Shown here: positions 21,256 to 29,519 of the stretch, piece after piece
Numbering within the stretch: the first letter of the stretch is position 1
Layout: each line of letters begins with the position of its first letter
NCBI GenBank assembly: GCA_018806915.1
Contig: JAGKQI010000105.1
Coordinates: 2,294,001-2,358,000, forward strand
Length of the DNA stretch: 64,000 nt
DNA from: Phytophthora colocasiae
Taxonomy: Eukaryota > Oomycota > Peronosporomycetes > Peronosporales > Peronosporaceae
Direction: 5' to 3'
Notes under the pieces: generated by a model
Told to the model about the DNA's origin: nothing
The model's database searches: none
Seen by the model: only the letters and a program-made list of their open reading frames with translations
Translations under genes and position numbers: made by a program

Positions 21256-24210
21256 ATGCCTTTGTACGCGGCGATCTCGCCGACATTCAGTGCACAAGAG
21301 GAGTCGCTGGACACCCTCGTCAACTCCGCCTTCTATGCTGAATCAATGGTCAAAGGTGCCGGAACGGGCGCCACCAAACACGCGACGACGCTCGGTCGCT
21401 TTGAGAAGATTTTCGTCTTCATGGTGGACCCCAACTCGTCGCGCGGGGCGTCGCTCTACAGCTTCTTCATCGCGTGCGCAGCCTTCACGAGCTGCTTTAT
21501 CCTGTTTTTACAGACTCTGGACGGACCGAACCACCAAAGTACCGAGCCAGAGTACCCGAAACTACCGAACGAGAATGGATACTACGACGCGGATCTGGTC
21601 TTTACGGTTATCTTCACTCCAGAATTGCTCATTCGACTTATTATCTGGCCGTCACTATGGCACGAACACGAGTACCTAACAGAGCGGCGGCTGAAGCCGT
21701 TCCTGCGCGACTTCTTCAACTGGTTCGACGTGGCTGCGATCGTCCCGTTCTACACAGACCTCATCTTCGGTAAGGAGAAGAGCTTCGTCATCATGCGGCT
21801 GTGCCGACTGCTACGTATTTTCAAACTCGCGCGGAACCATTCAGGGACCTACATCCTACTCCGGGCCATCCGAGCTAGTGTCGCTCCCATTTCCGTGGCA
21901 CTTATTTTCTTCACTGAAATCGTGCTTTTCTTCTCCGTGGTCATGTATATGGTGGACCCCAGTTATGACCGTAACAAGCCGGGCTTCTCAGATCTACTCA
22001 CGACGGGTTATTTTGTCGTGGTTACTGTTGCTACGATCGGGTACGGAGATATCACACCGACCAAGGGGAACGTGGCAAGCCGTTGCTTTGCTGTGATGAT
22101 TATCATGTCTGGGACTCTCTTCTTGTCCATGCCCCTCGCCATTATCGGAACTGAGTTTGATCGCGCCTGGAAACAGCACGCAGAAAGTGTTAAAAAGTTC
22201 CAACAGCTACAGTCCGGAGTCAACGCTGCTACCCCAATGAACATCGATCTTGCTGCTGCCACTGGAGACAACCGCGCTCATCAGAAACATGAAATTCTCG
22301 TGAAATACAACGCGCCGAACAAACTGTATCTACGGTTAGCGGCGCTCACGGGTGAGGCTTCTCTCATAACCCAGGCACTAGTTACTGAAGCAACAATTCA
22401 TGACTTCAATTTGACCAGTCTTCGCGATATTGCGGACGATCTGAAGCAAACGACCGAGCTTTGTTTCCTCAAGTGTGAAGAGCTCGCTGTCATGGTTCGG
22501 GATATGATCGTTGCAGAGTCGCAAGAGGTTGCAACACCACCAACATGGAAAGAATGGACGCGGACAACGATTCTGAAGCCGGACTCGTCGCTACTAGCTC
22601 GTGCAATTTCGCGGTGGGTCAAGTTTTGCCTCATTTTCAGTATGATCATTGTCGTTTTCCAAACAATGCCAGATCTGCAAACCTATGGAGAGCAGACTTA
22701 CTTGTGTGAGCGCAAGGTTCAGCGGTACTGTGAGACTGTGCAAGATATTCGAGCGGGCGGTAATGATCCGGGCTGCTTTAGTGTGGATGATCCAAGCACG
22801 AAGCTTCAGTTTGGCTGCTCTGATGCTGAAAAACTCCTTGTGTCGAGCTGCTACGGATATCCCGGAAACTTTGGCAGTAGCACAGTGGATTACCGACTTT
22901 CGTGTGATGGGTCGGGAAAAGTTCTGTTGAGTGCACTAGATCCTACTGGTACGTCTTACAAGGATCAACTTGATCTCATTTTACCCTTTCGAGAGGACAA
23001 GAATCTCATCAAACGTGATAGGAATTTCAGCGTGTGCAAGAAATGGGAATGTGACAATCTCCACGTGACGTTCTTTGAATTTGGGAATGGATATGTAGCG
23101 ATGGAGTACATTTTCACTCTTACGTATATGTTCGAGTTCGCAGCCGCTCTCTTCGTCTGCGAGAATTACCGTTCGTATTTCAAGAACCCACTCGTATTCA
23201 TCGAAATGGCGTCTTTCATCCCGTTCTTCGTGTTCGAAGGCCGTCGCCTATTTACTGGAGTGGAGCCCATATATGTGATTCCTCCAGCCTCCCGAGATTT
23301 CCTGACTTTCTTGCGATTGCTGCGTTTGTCTCGTATTTTCAAGATCCAACAGAGTATCCCAGTCACGAAAGTTTTATGGGAATCGATTTCAAAAACCTCC
23401 GCACGACTTACGATCCCGTATTTTATGCTAATGGTCGTGACAACAATCCTATCTTTCATCATGTTTGAACTGGAAAAGGGTCAGGAGTGTTTCTACGGTC
23501 GGGAATGTATCGTTGGCGAGCACAATATGACTTTCCCGGCGGAAATGGAGGGTGCTTTGCCTGGCAAACGCTTTCTCGTAAACTTCAAAGGTGAGATCTC
23601 CAGCTTCGATGACTTCTTTTCGGCCTTTTGGTTCGTAATTGTCACGTTAGCTACCGTGGGCTATGGCGACATGGAACCTGTGACGAGCTCAGGCAAACTT
23701 GTTGCTGTTCTTGCCATGATTTTTGGAGCTTGTTATACTGCTATGCCTCTTACTCTGGTCGGATCTCAGTTCAATAAGAGTTACCTGGAGTACAAGCGGC
23801 GGGAAGCTTTACTACGGACCAAGCAGGAGGTCGGCAAGCCGTATGTCGTTCAACCGGATGAGCTTGAGCGCTGGGAAACCTTCGCGCGAAATGAATCCTT
23901 CGCTCAGATGCGGCAAATACTACGCGAACAGCTTGAACCCTTGCTCGATACTATTGCAAAAAGCGAAGTCGATATCATCGACGATGTGAACAAGGCGGAG
24001 ATTTTCACGATTTCCAAGGAACTGAAACGTATTATCTTTTTCGAACGGGTACGTTGCAGTTTTCGGTTTATTAAACTATCTGATCTAACTACAAATTGTT
24101 TTACGCAGCTACAAGTGATGCGAGTCAGCGTCATTGTAAATTACTTGCGGAAAGAAGGCATTCGTCTTGCTGAGCAGCAAGTTACCGCATTACAAAGTGT
24201 AGTGTCATAG
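21256..24210 (+). CDS. Two-repeat voltage-gated potassium channel (12 TM)
   Basis: Exon 21256-24048 plus 24109-24210 gives 964 residues. The 60-bp intron is itself free of stops and in frame, with GTACGT...TTACGCAG borders, so reading through would add 20 residues. The protein holds two complete Kv-type six-helix repeats. Repeat 1 (about 65-305) has an S4 with regularly spaced Arg (MRLCRLLRIFKLAR) and the K+ filter TIGYGD at about 260-265. Repeat 2 (about 450-840) has S4 FLRLLRLSRIFKIQQ and filter TVGYGD at about 800-805. Its S1-S2 extracellular loop is long and Cys-rich. A cytosolic helical tail follows. Two such chains would make a tetrameric pore, as in two-pore channels, but both filters are K+-selective. 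The gene is on the plasma or an internal membrane; which is not shown. Confidence 0.9.
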   Translation: MPLYAAISPTFSAQEESLDTLVNSAFYAESMVKGAGTGATKHATTLGRFEKIFVFMVDPNSSRGASLYSFFIACAAFTSCFILFLQTLDGPNHQSTEPEYPKLPNENGYYDADLVFTVIFTPELLIRLIIWPSLWHEHEYLTERRLKPFLRDFFNWFDVAAIVPFYTDLIFGKEKSFVIMRLCRLLRIFKLARNHSGTYILLRAIRASVAPISVALIFFTEIVLFFSVVMYMVDPSYDRNKPGFSDLLTTGYFVVVTVATIGYGDITPTKGNVASRCFAVMIIMSGTLFLSMPLAIIGTEFDRAWKQHAESVKKFQQLQSGVNAATPMNIDLAAATGDNRAHQKHEILVKYNAPNKLYLRLAALTGEASLITQALVTEATIHDFNLTSLRDIADDLKQTTELCFLKCEELAVMVRDMIVAESQEVATPPTWKEWTRTTILKPDSSLLARAISRWVKFCLIFSMIIVVFQTMPDLQTYGEQTYLCERKVQRYCETVQDIRAGGNDPGCFSVDDPSTKLQFGCSDAEKLLVSSCYGYPGNFGSSTVDYRLSCDGSGKVLLSALDPTGTSYKDQLDLILPFREDKNLIKRDRNFSVCKKWECDNLHVTFFEFGNGYVAMEYIFTLTYMFEFAAALFVCENYRSYFKNPLVFIEMASFIPFFVFEGRRLFTGVEPIYVIPPASRDFLTFLRLLRLSRIFKIQQSIPVTKVLWESISKTSARLTIPYFMLMVVTTILSFIMFELEKGQECFYGRECIVGEHNMTFPAEMEGALPGKRFLVNFKGEISSFDDFFSAFWFVIVTLATVGYGDMEPVTSSGKLVAVLAMIFGACYTAMPLTLVGSQFNKSYLEYKRREALLRTKQEVGKPYVVQPDELERWETFARNESFAQMRQILREQLEPLLDTIAKSEVDIIDDVNKAEIFTISKELKRIIFFERVRCSFRFIKLSDLTTNCFTQLQVMRVSVIVNYLRKEGIRLAEQQVTALQSVVS

Positions 24211-24253
24211 TGCAAAGCTTTCATATCAAGTAATGAGAACCACAACAGAACAG

Positions 24254-25724
24254 CTACACGCGAAATCCTGAGGCGTGGAGCAAGTCGATACGCTTCTCTA
24301 CGATCGCTTTCTGAATGGGGAATACGTTCGTAATGCCGCGCTCTCGTGCCTCGTCAAGTGCTTGCTGCGCCACCACCTTGAAGCGGTCATCCTCGTACTG
24401 CAAGGTCCGTCGAGCCTCTTCGGCACCCTGTAAAGCCGCAGCTCGTTCATCCAACAGTGTCTTGTGTCTGGCATCAGCTTGCTGCTTTTGCCCAACAGCA
24501 ACTCGCAGGTCTTCCAACCGCCGCTCTTCCTCTTCCTGTTTATCCTGCATTTCCATACGTCTACCGAACTGCTCCCATTGAATGACCGACTCCAAAGCTT
24601 CCTGAGCCTCATGGTCCTTTTCACGCTGCTTGCAATCAAGTTGGTAGCGGCGACTTCGAGCAATAGCCTCTTTCTCAGCAGCACGACGATCAGCTCGTTC
24701 TTGCAGTAGTTTGTCTTCTTTAGCTCGCACTTCCTTGCTCTGGTTCTGTAAACGCTCTTCGTTCTTTTGCTCCAATTTGACTAAGTTGTTCGTGGCGAGG
24801 TCGATCATGCGCTGTTTGCGAGCTTGCGTGTTCTCTTTCTTCTGTCGTTGTAGATCCATTCGCTTTGCGTCGCGCAACAGCTTTTTGCGTTCTTCTTCCT
24901 CTCGTTTTGCGTCTTCCTGACGCTCCTTCTCCTTCTGTAATTCTCGGTGTGCTCGAAGTCGTTGGTTGGCCAGTTGTGTTTCTTCATTTGCTTGCTTTGA
25001 ACGTAGTTTGCGCTGTCGTTCGTTCTCCAGTTCGTCGAGGTAGTCTTGCTCTGCCTGTTGCTTCATGCGATCTCCTTCTTGTTTTTCTTCACGCAACTCG
25101 TTGATATAACGTTGCTTGTACTCTTCGAGCTGCTCCTTCTGGATAGCTGCTAGTCTAGCATTCTCTTCCAGCCGCTTCTTTCTCAATCGTTGCTCCTCTT
25201 CTTCATCTTTAACGACCTTGGCTAGCACTTGCCGGTCATACAGATAATTGGTCATATCGTCTTGATCTTTGAGCATCTTCTTCTCTTCAAGTTGAAGTGT
25301 TCGGTGCTGTAAAAAAAAGTCAAAAGTTCGTATTCAGGCTATAAAGCAAGGGAATCAAGTGATAACTTACATGCACTACATCGGTCAAAAGCTGTTTGCT
25401 GCGGAGTGTTTTCATGCGGTCGGTCTGTTCATAAAGCAGTCGATCTGCACGCCCAATTTGTTTCGTCTGAGCTTCCCGCTGCAGCCGCATCTCCTCTTCG
25501 TCAATCTTTCTGCGTTCCTCCTCCAGACGTTCCTCTTTATCTTTTTTCCAGCGATCTTTCTTCTTGCGCATAGCTTCCAGTGTATTGGGCCATGTTGCTG
25601 TCCGTTGTTCTGACTTGAGCTTAATTGCCTGTCGTCTCGCTTCACGGTCACTTTGAACAGGAGGAGATACACTCACTCTCATACGCTCAAGCTCATGGGC
25701 ACAGAGTGTCGTTGGGTGCGGCAT
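24254..25724 (-). CDS. Ciliary coiled-coil protein, CFAP210/CCDC173-like (TPH domain)
   Basis: Exons 25724-25371 and 25306-24254 (donor GTAAGT) encode 468 residues. The protein is almost entirely charged coiled coil, typical of trichohyalin/plectin-homology proteins. The N-terminal block with ARRQAIKLKSEQRTATWPNT, IDEEEMRLQREAQ and ANRLLYE-type sequence (here ADRLLYEQTDRMKTLRSK) matches CFAP210-like microtubule inner proteins that line flagellar doublets. Oomycete zoospores have flagella, so the role is consistent. The family is assigned by motif memory; CFAP45 or another TPH protein is the main alternative. Confidence 0.7.
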
Positions 25725-26807
25725 TATCGAAAAGCACTCGACTCGTTCTTCTTCTCTTCAAATGCTGTAGCCTAGAGAATAGATGACTGCAGAGAGCTTC
25801 GCTAAAAGTGTTTGGTGCACACGCTTTGCTATTTTCACAAGCGAGTAACGAATGAATGTTGAAATGAGATGCCCATGCTGTTTACTGTTGATTCTTCTCA
25901 AGATCGATAAATTTTCGTCAGAGCTGCCACTCTGATCTGCCCTTCCTCCAATTTCTTGTAGTCTCGACCCTCTTGAGATGCAATAGCAATCCGAATTCTC
26001 CTCGTGTACGAAAGTGTCCAAAATGTTTAGGTAATTGCAGATTATTTGTCACTACCAAGTGAACCTTGGAGTCTGCAGAAACTGATTGAGCTCGTTTGGA
26101 TTTACAGCGTTGCTGAATTCTCCGGAATGGAGCCTGGAAGTTGTCTGGAAATCGACTGTATCGAGTTTGGACGAGGTTGTCGAAGCGCATCGAGCTGTCG
26201 TTTAACTATTCTGGCCACTTTTCGTTCGGAGGAGACAAGAACGCACGATCAGAGTTCCCCACTCACCGATCTCAACGTTTTGAAATATATGCCCAACTCG
26301 AACAGGAGTTTACCCAAAACTGTCGAGAATGTCACCACACCAAAACCACCTACAAATCTCATCGTTTAAGTTCTGTTGGGAATCGTCATAGAGAAATACA
26401 GACTCGAACTCCGATATCGTCGAACTTGCCACGACTAAAGAATCGGCCACCAACCAAGTAACATGCCTTCTACTGGAGGCAGCAACACAGAACGACATTT
26501 CCGGGACTTAACATCCTTCTGCACTCCGTCGAGCTGCAATTCAAAGGTAGATGTTTCAAAAAGACGGGCGAAGTGGCCGTCAATGATATTCGCATTGTCA
26601 TCCAGCTGATTGTTAGTGCCAACTTGGCACTGCCAAGCAACAGCCACAGCTGACCAACCTTAAACACACCTGTCGTTGAAACGTTATTGTACGCTCTGCA
26701 TATGCCTGATTGAAGGCCATTTGCGTCTTTCCCATGCCGCCTCATTTCCTCGATCCCGCAGATTTTTTGTAGTAAAAATATGTGATATCTTCTTAAAGTT
26801 TTTTTTA

Positions 26808-26832
26808 TCATCTAATCGACTGGTTTGGTTGT
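26808..26832 (+). repeat. 25-bp direct repeat, copy 1
   Basis: Begins TCATCTAATCGAC and ends GGTTTGGTTGT. It matches copy 2 at 27137-27161 at 24 of 25 positions. A shorter form (TCATCTAATCG) recurs near 29299. Confidence 0.7.
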
Positions 26833-27136
26833 CATCTGTTGTCAATTCCGGGCAAATTTGCCGATGTAGCTCGGCTAAACCGAGTCTTTGACAATATCCA
26901 GACTTTCTCATCTCCACGATTCTAACTACCTACGTCCGCACGAAGGGCTCTATCCGTCCAGCAAACCTTCTGCGGCACCACTCCTTTGCATTTTCGACGC
27001 TGGCAACTTGCGCGACCCTGCCGGAGCTTGTCATTGCACTTCTTGGACGAGGATAAAGCATTTTCTTTATGTAATGACTCGTAGTCTGTTTAGAAGGCCG
27101 GTCGATCTACCAAGTAGAACTCAAGTAATGTAGTAC

Positions 27137-27161
27137 TCATCTAATCGATTGGTTTGGTTGT
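27137..27161 (+). repeat. 25-bp direct repeat, copy 2
   Basis: Begins TCATCTAATCGAT and ends GGTTTGGTTGT, 329 bp downstream of copy 1 and just before the CCAAT box of the next gene. The two may bound a deleted element or be shared promoter sequence. Confidence 0.7.
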
Positions 27162-27189
27162 GGCGACTACCATGACGACCTTTCAGTAG

Positions 27190-27194
27190 CCAAT
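27190..27194 (+). promoter_or_regulatory. CCAAT box and AT-rich core ahead of the fusion aminotransferase
   Basis: AGCCAATCAG context, followed by GCGTATAAGCC at 27202-27212, about 100 bp before the chosen ATG at 27307. Confidence 0.4.
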
Positions 27195-27306
27195 CAGAGG
27201 CGCGTATAAGCCAGTGACGTCAGTGTGTCCATCTTCAATGCCTGGAAGATCGCAATGTATCATTCTGGTCATTGTGGAATTCCCCAGCAAGACCAAAAGT
27301 GACGAG

Positions 27307-29232
27307 ATGACAGTCCAAGCATCGACGCGAGTTGCCTATGGAGACTATTCCGGTGCCAAGGATGCTGCAAATGACATGTTGAGTGCAGTGGAAGAGTTCA
27401 AAACAGTCAGCTACGCCTCCCTTGAAGACGCAGTCGCTGCTGTCAAGAAAGAAGACGCAGAATTCGCTGTTGTGCCCGTGGATTCAACATCACGCGGTAG
27501 CTACTACGAAACATACGACCTGCTGCTCAAGTACGACTTGGCTGTCGTTGGTGAGAGTGAGAGTCCGGCTAAATCCGAAACGCGATTCTGGTTGGTGGCC
27601 AAGACGCCTGCGGAGCCCTCGCTCAAGGTTTCAGCGTGTAAGACATCGATTGCGTTCGCGTTCGCTTCGGGCAATGCGCACGGTCAGTTGCACTGTGCGT
27701 TGGGCATGTTTGCGTCTCGCGGAATCGACCTGAGCAAGATTGAGAGCCGAAAATGGAGCAGTGCGCACCCGAGTGCTGGTAAGGCCAAATTCATCTTCTA
27801 CGCTGATTTGGATGCCCGTCAGAGCGATTCGAACGTTGTTGAGGCGATTGCAAGTCTCAGAGCAATGTGCTCATATGTACGTGTCCTCGGTTGCTACTCC
27901 AGTGGCAGATTGGAAACGACTAACGGTGTAGCGGAAGCAGCTTCGCAGCACTTGACCATGGCGCAGAAGTACCCGTTGAGCCCTGTGTTTGATACGACCA
28001 AAATTGCTAAAACACTTGCAGTGTTTGGAGTGACGAAGCAAATGGAGGCTGAAGGTAAACCAGTGTATTCGTTGTGTGTCGGTGAACCTGACTTTCAGCC
28101 TCCCGCTCGTGTACTGGAAGCCGGTATTCGAGCCATTCAGGAGGGCAAGACCAAGTACTGCGATATGCGTGGCATGGCTGACCTACGTGAGATCATTGCA
28201 AAATACCTTCAAGTGGCTAAGGGCGTAACCTACGACCCCAAGCAGATTCAAGTCTGTGGTGGTGCTCAACAAGCTCTGTACAACGTCATCCTTGCGATTT
28301 TAAGACCTGGCGACAAGGTGCTGTTACCGTCGCCGTACTGGGGTAGTTATGAAGGTATCCTCGCCCAAGTCAAGACGCAGCTCGTCCAACTACGCAACAC
28401 TCTGGAAGAGAACTACCTCATTAACCCGTCCAAACTCGAGGAGGCTCTGACTGCCAATCCGGAGATCCGAATTCTCATCCTTTGCAACCCTAGCAACCCT
28501 GCTGGCACTCTCCACAGCCCCGAACAACTGGAGCAGATTGCTGCAGTCCTCCGCAAGCCACAGTTCTGTCACGTCATTGTCATTTCCGATGAGATCTACG
28601 AGCAGCTTGTGTACCAGGACGAAGGTGTTCCCAAGCGTGTCTGCAAGAGTTTTGCTACAATCCCAGGCATGTACGAGCGGACTGTATTGATTAACGGGTT
28701 CTCGAAGGCGTACGCTATGACTGGCTTGAGAATTGGTTACATGGCTGCTCCTTCGCACTTCATCGAGCCTTGTTACCTCATGCAAGGTCAGTTAACTTCT
28801 TGCGCGAACAGTGTTGGCCAAGTTATGGCCATTGAAGCCATGAAGATGGAGCTGGAGGCTATCGAGAAAGGAGAAGTCCGTATCGCTGAAAACCTGCATG
28901 GACTGGACTTGAAGCGTCAATACATCGCCAAACGCCTTCGAGGGATGCCGAGCGTGCGTTTCGCGTACCCAACATCATCCTTTTACGTTTTCGTGGATCT
29001 TGGTTTGCTGTTCGCTGGGAAGAAAGCCTACACGGAGGGTAAGGCTGAAGAGCTACACAACGTCGACGATTTCTGCGATTATTTGATCCGTAAGACCGGA
29101 GTAGCTGTGGGTCCTGGTTCGGACATGGGTGAACCTCACGGACTGCGTATCTCATACGCAGGTTCGATGGACACCATGGTCCACTCAATGGATGGTCTGG
29201 AACTTGCACTGAAGTCGTTAACTTTTGAGTAG
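27307..29232 (+). CDS. ACT-aminotransferase fusion with a lobe-2-deleted dehydratase remnant (copy A)
   Basis: An intronless 641-residue protein. The start at 27307 (MTVQASTRVAYGDY) aligns with the start of the sister gene at 29520; an upstream ATG at 27238 is open but poorly conserved. Residues about 8-100 are dehydratase lobe 1 joined directly to the TRF motif (ETRFWLV, 91-97), so the roughly 86-residue lobe 2 is missing and the usual PIENS substrate loop reads VDSTSRGS. Residues about 112-198 form the ACT domain, whose ESRP motif is changed to ESRK. Residues 221-641 form a full class I aminotransferase (SLCVGEPDFQP, CNPSNPAGTLH, SDEIYEQLVYQ, NGFSKAYAMTGLRIGY, LRISYAGSMDT). The likely role is transamination of prephenate or an aromatic keto acid, with the front module regulatory rather than catalytic. 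Confidence 0.88.
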   Translation: MTVQASTRVAYGDYSGAKDAANDMLSAVEEFKTVSYASLEDAVAAVKKEDAEFAVVPVDSTSRGSYYETYDLLLKYDLAVVGESESPAKSETRFWLVAKTPAEPSLKVSACKTSIAFAFASGNAHGQLHCALGMFASRGIDLSKIESRKWSSAHPSAGKAKFIFYADLDARQSDSNVVEAIASLRAMCSYVRVLGCYSSGRLETTNGVAEAASQHLTMAQKYPLSPVFDTTKIAKTLAVFGVTKQMEAEGKPVYSLCVGEPDFQPPARVLEAGIRAIQEGKTKYCDMRGMADLREIIAKYLQVAKGVTYDPKQIQVCGGAQQALYNVILAILRPGDKVLLPSPYWGSYEGILAQVKTQLVQLRNTLEENYLINPSKLEEALTANPEIRILILCNPSNPAGTLHSPEQLEQIAAVLRKPQFCHVIVISDEIYEQLVYQDEGVPKRVCKSFATIPGMYERTVLINGFSKAYAMTGLRIGYMAAPSHFIEPCYLMQGQLTSCANSVGQVMAIEAMKMELEAIEKGEVRIAENLHGLDLKRQYIAKRLRGMPSVRFAYPTSSFYVFVDLGLLFAGKKAYTEGKAEELHNVDDFCDYLIRKTGVAVGPGSDMGEPHGLRISYAGSMDTMVHSMDGLELALKSLTFE

Positions 29233-29359
29233 GGCATACACTAGATTGTTTTGATAAAATCCTAACGACCAGCACACTGCGACTAGATCTCGCTCTACTC
29301 ATCTAATCGTCATGATTACCATTTCGACTACACAAATGTAGCCATGTCCTAAGTGCGGA

Positions 29360-29364
29360 CCAAT
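29360..29364 (+). promoter_or_regulatory. CCAAT box ahead of the second fusion gene
   Basis: CCAAT in GGACCAATCACGG, 156 bp before the ATG at 29520, in the 287-bp spacer between two tandem paralogues. Confidence 0.35.
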
Positions 29365-29519
29365 CACGGATCGCCAACAGGCAGTGATCCCTCCTGCAAC
29401 ACGGAATACGATCTTCTGATTACGGGGTCCTGTCCATTGCAAGCTGCAGCTCAATCCTAAATTGTCCCTGAACTACACACTTCCACCAAGACACCAAGAC
29501 CAAGTACCAAGTCTCCATT

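Larger units (their letters stand above)
25725..27306. other. 1.6-kb region without a supported gene
   Basis: Short frames occur on both strands but none is long, ATG-started and domain-bearing. It may be decayed coding or transposon sequence. It carries two copies of a 25-bp repeat and, at its right end, the promoter of the gene at 27307. Confidence 0.4.

Noticed and set aside
25918..26647. Several short frames on both strands that might form an additional gene
   Set aside because: No combination gave a conserved domain or consistent splice phases, so no gene is called.
27214..27306. Longer N-terminus of the fusion aminotransferase beginning before 27307
   Set aside because: The frame opens on GTG, and the only upstream ATG (27238) adds residues absent from the tandem paralogue.
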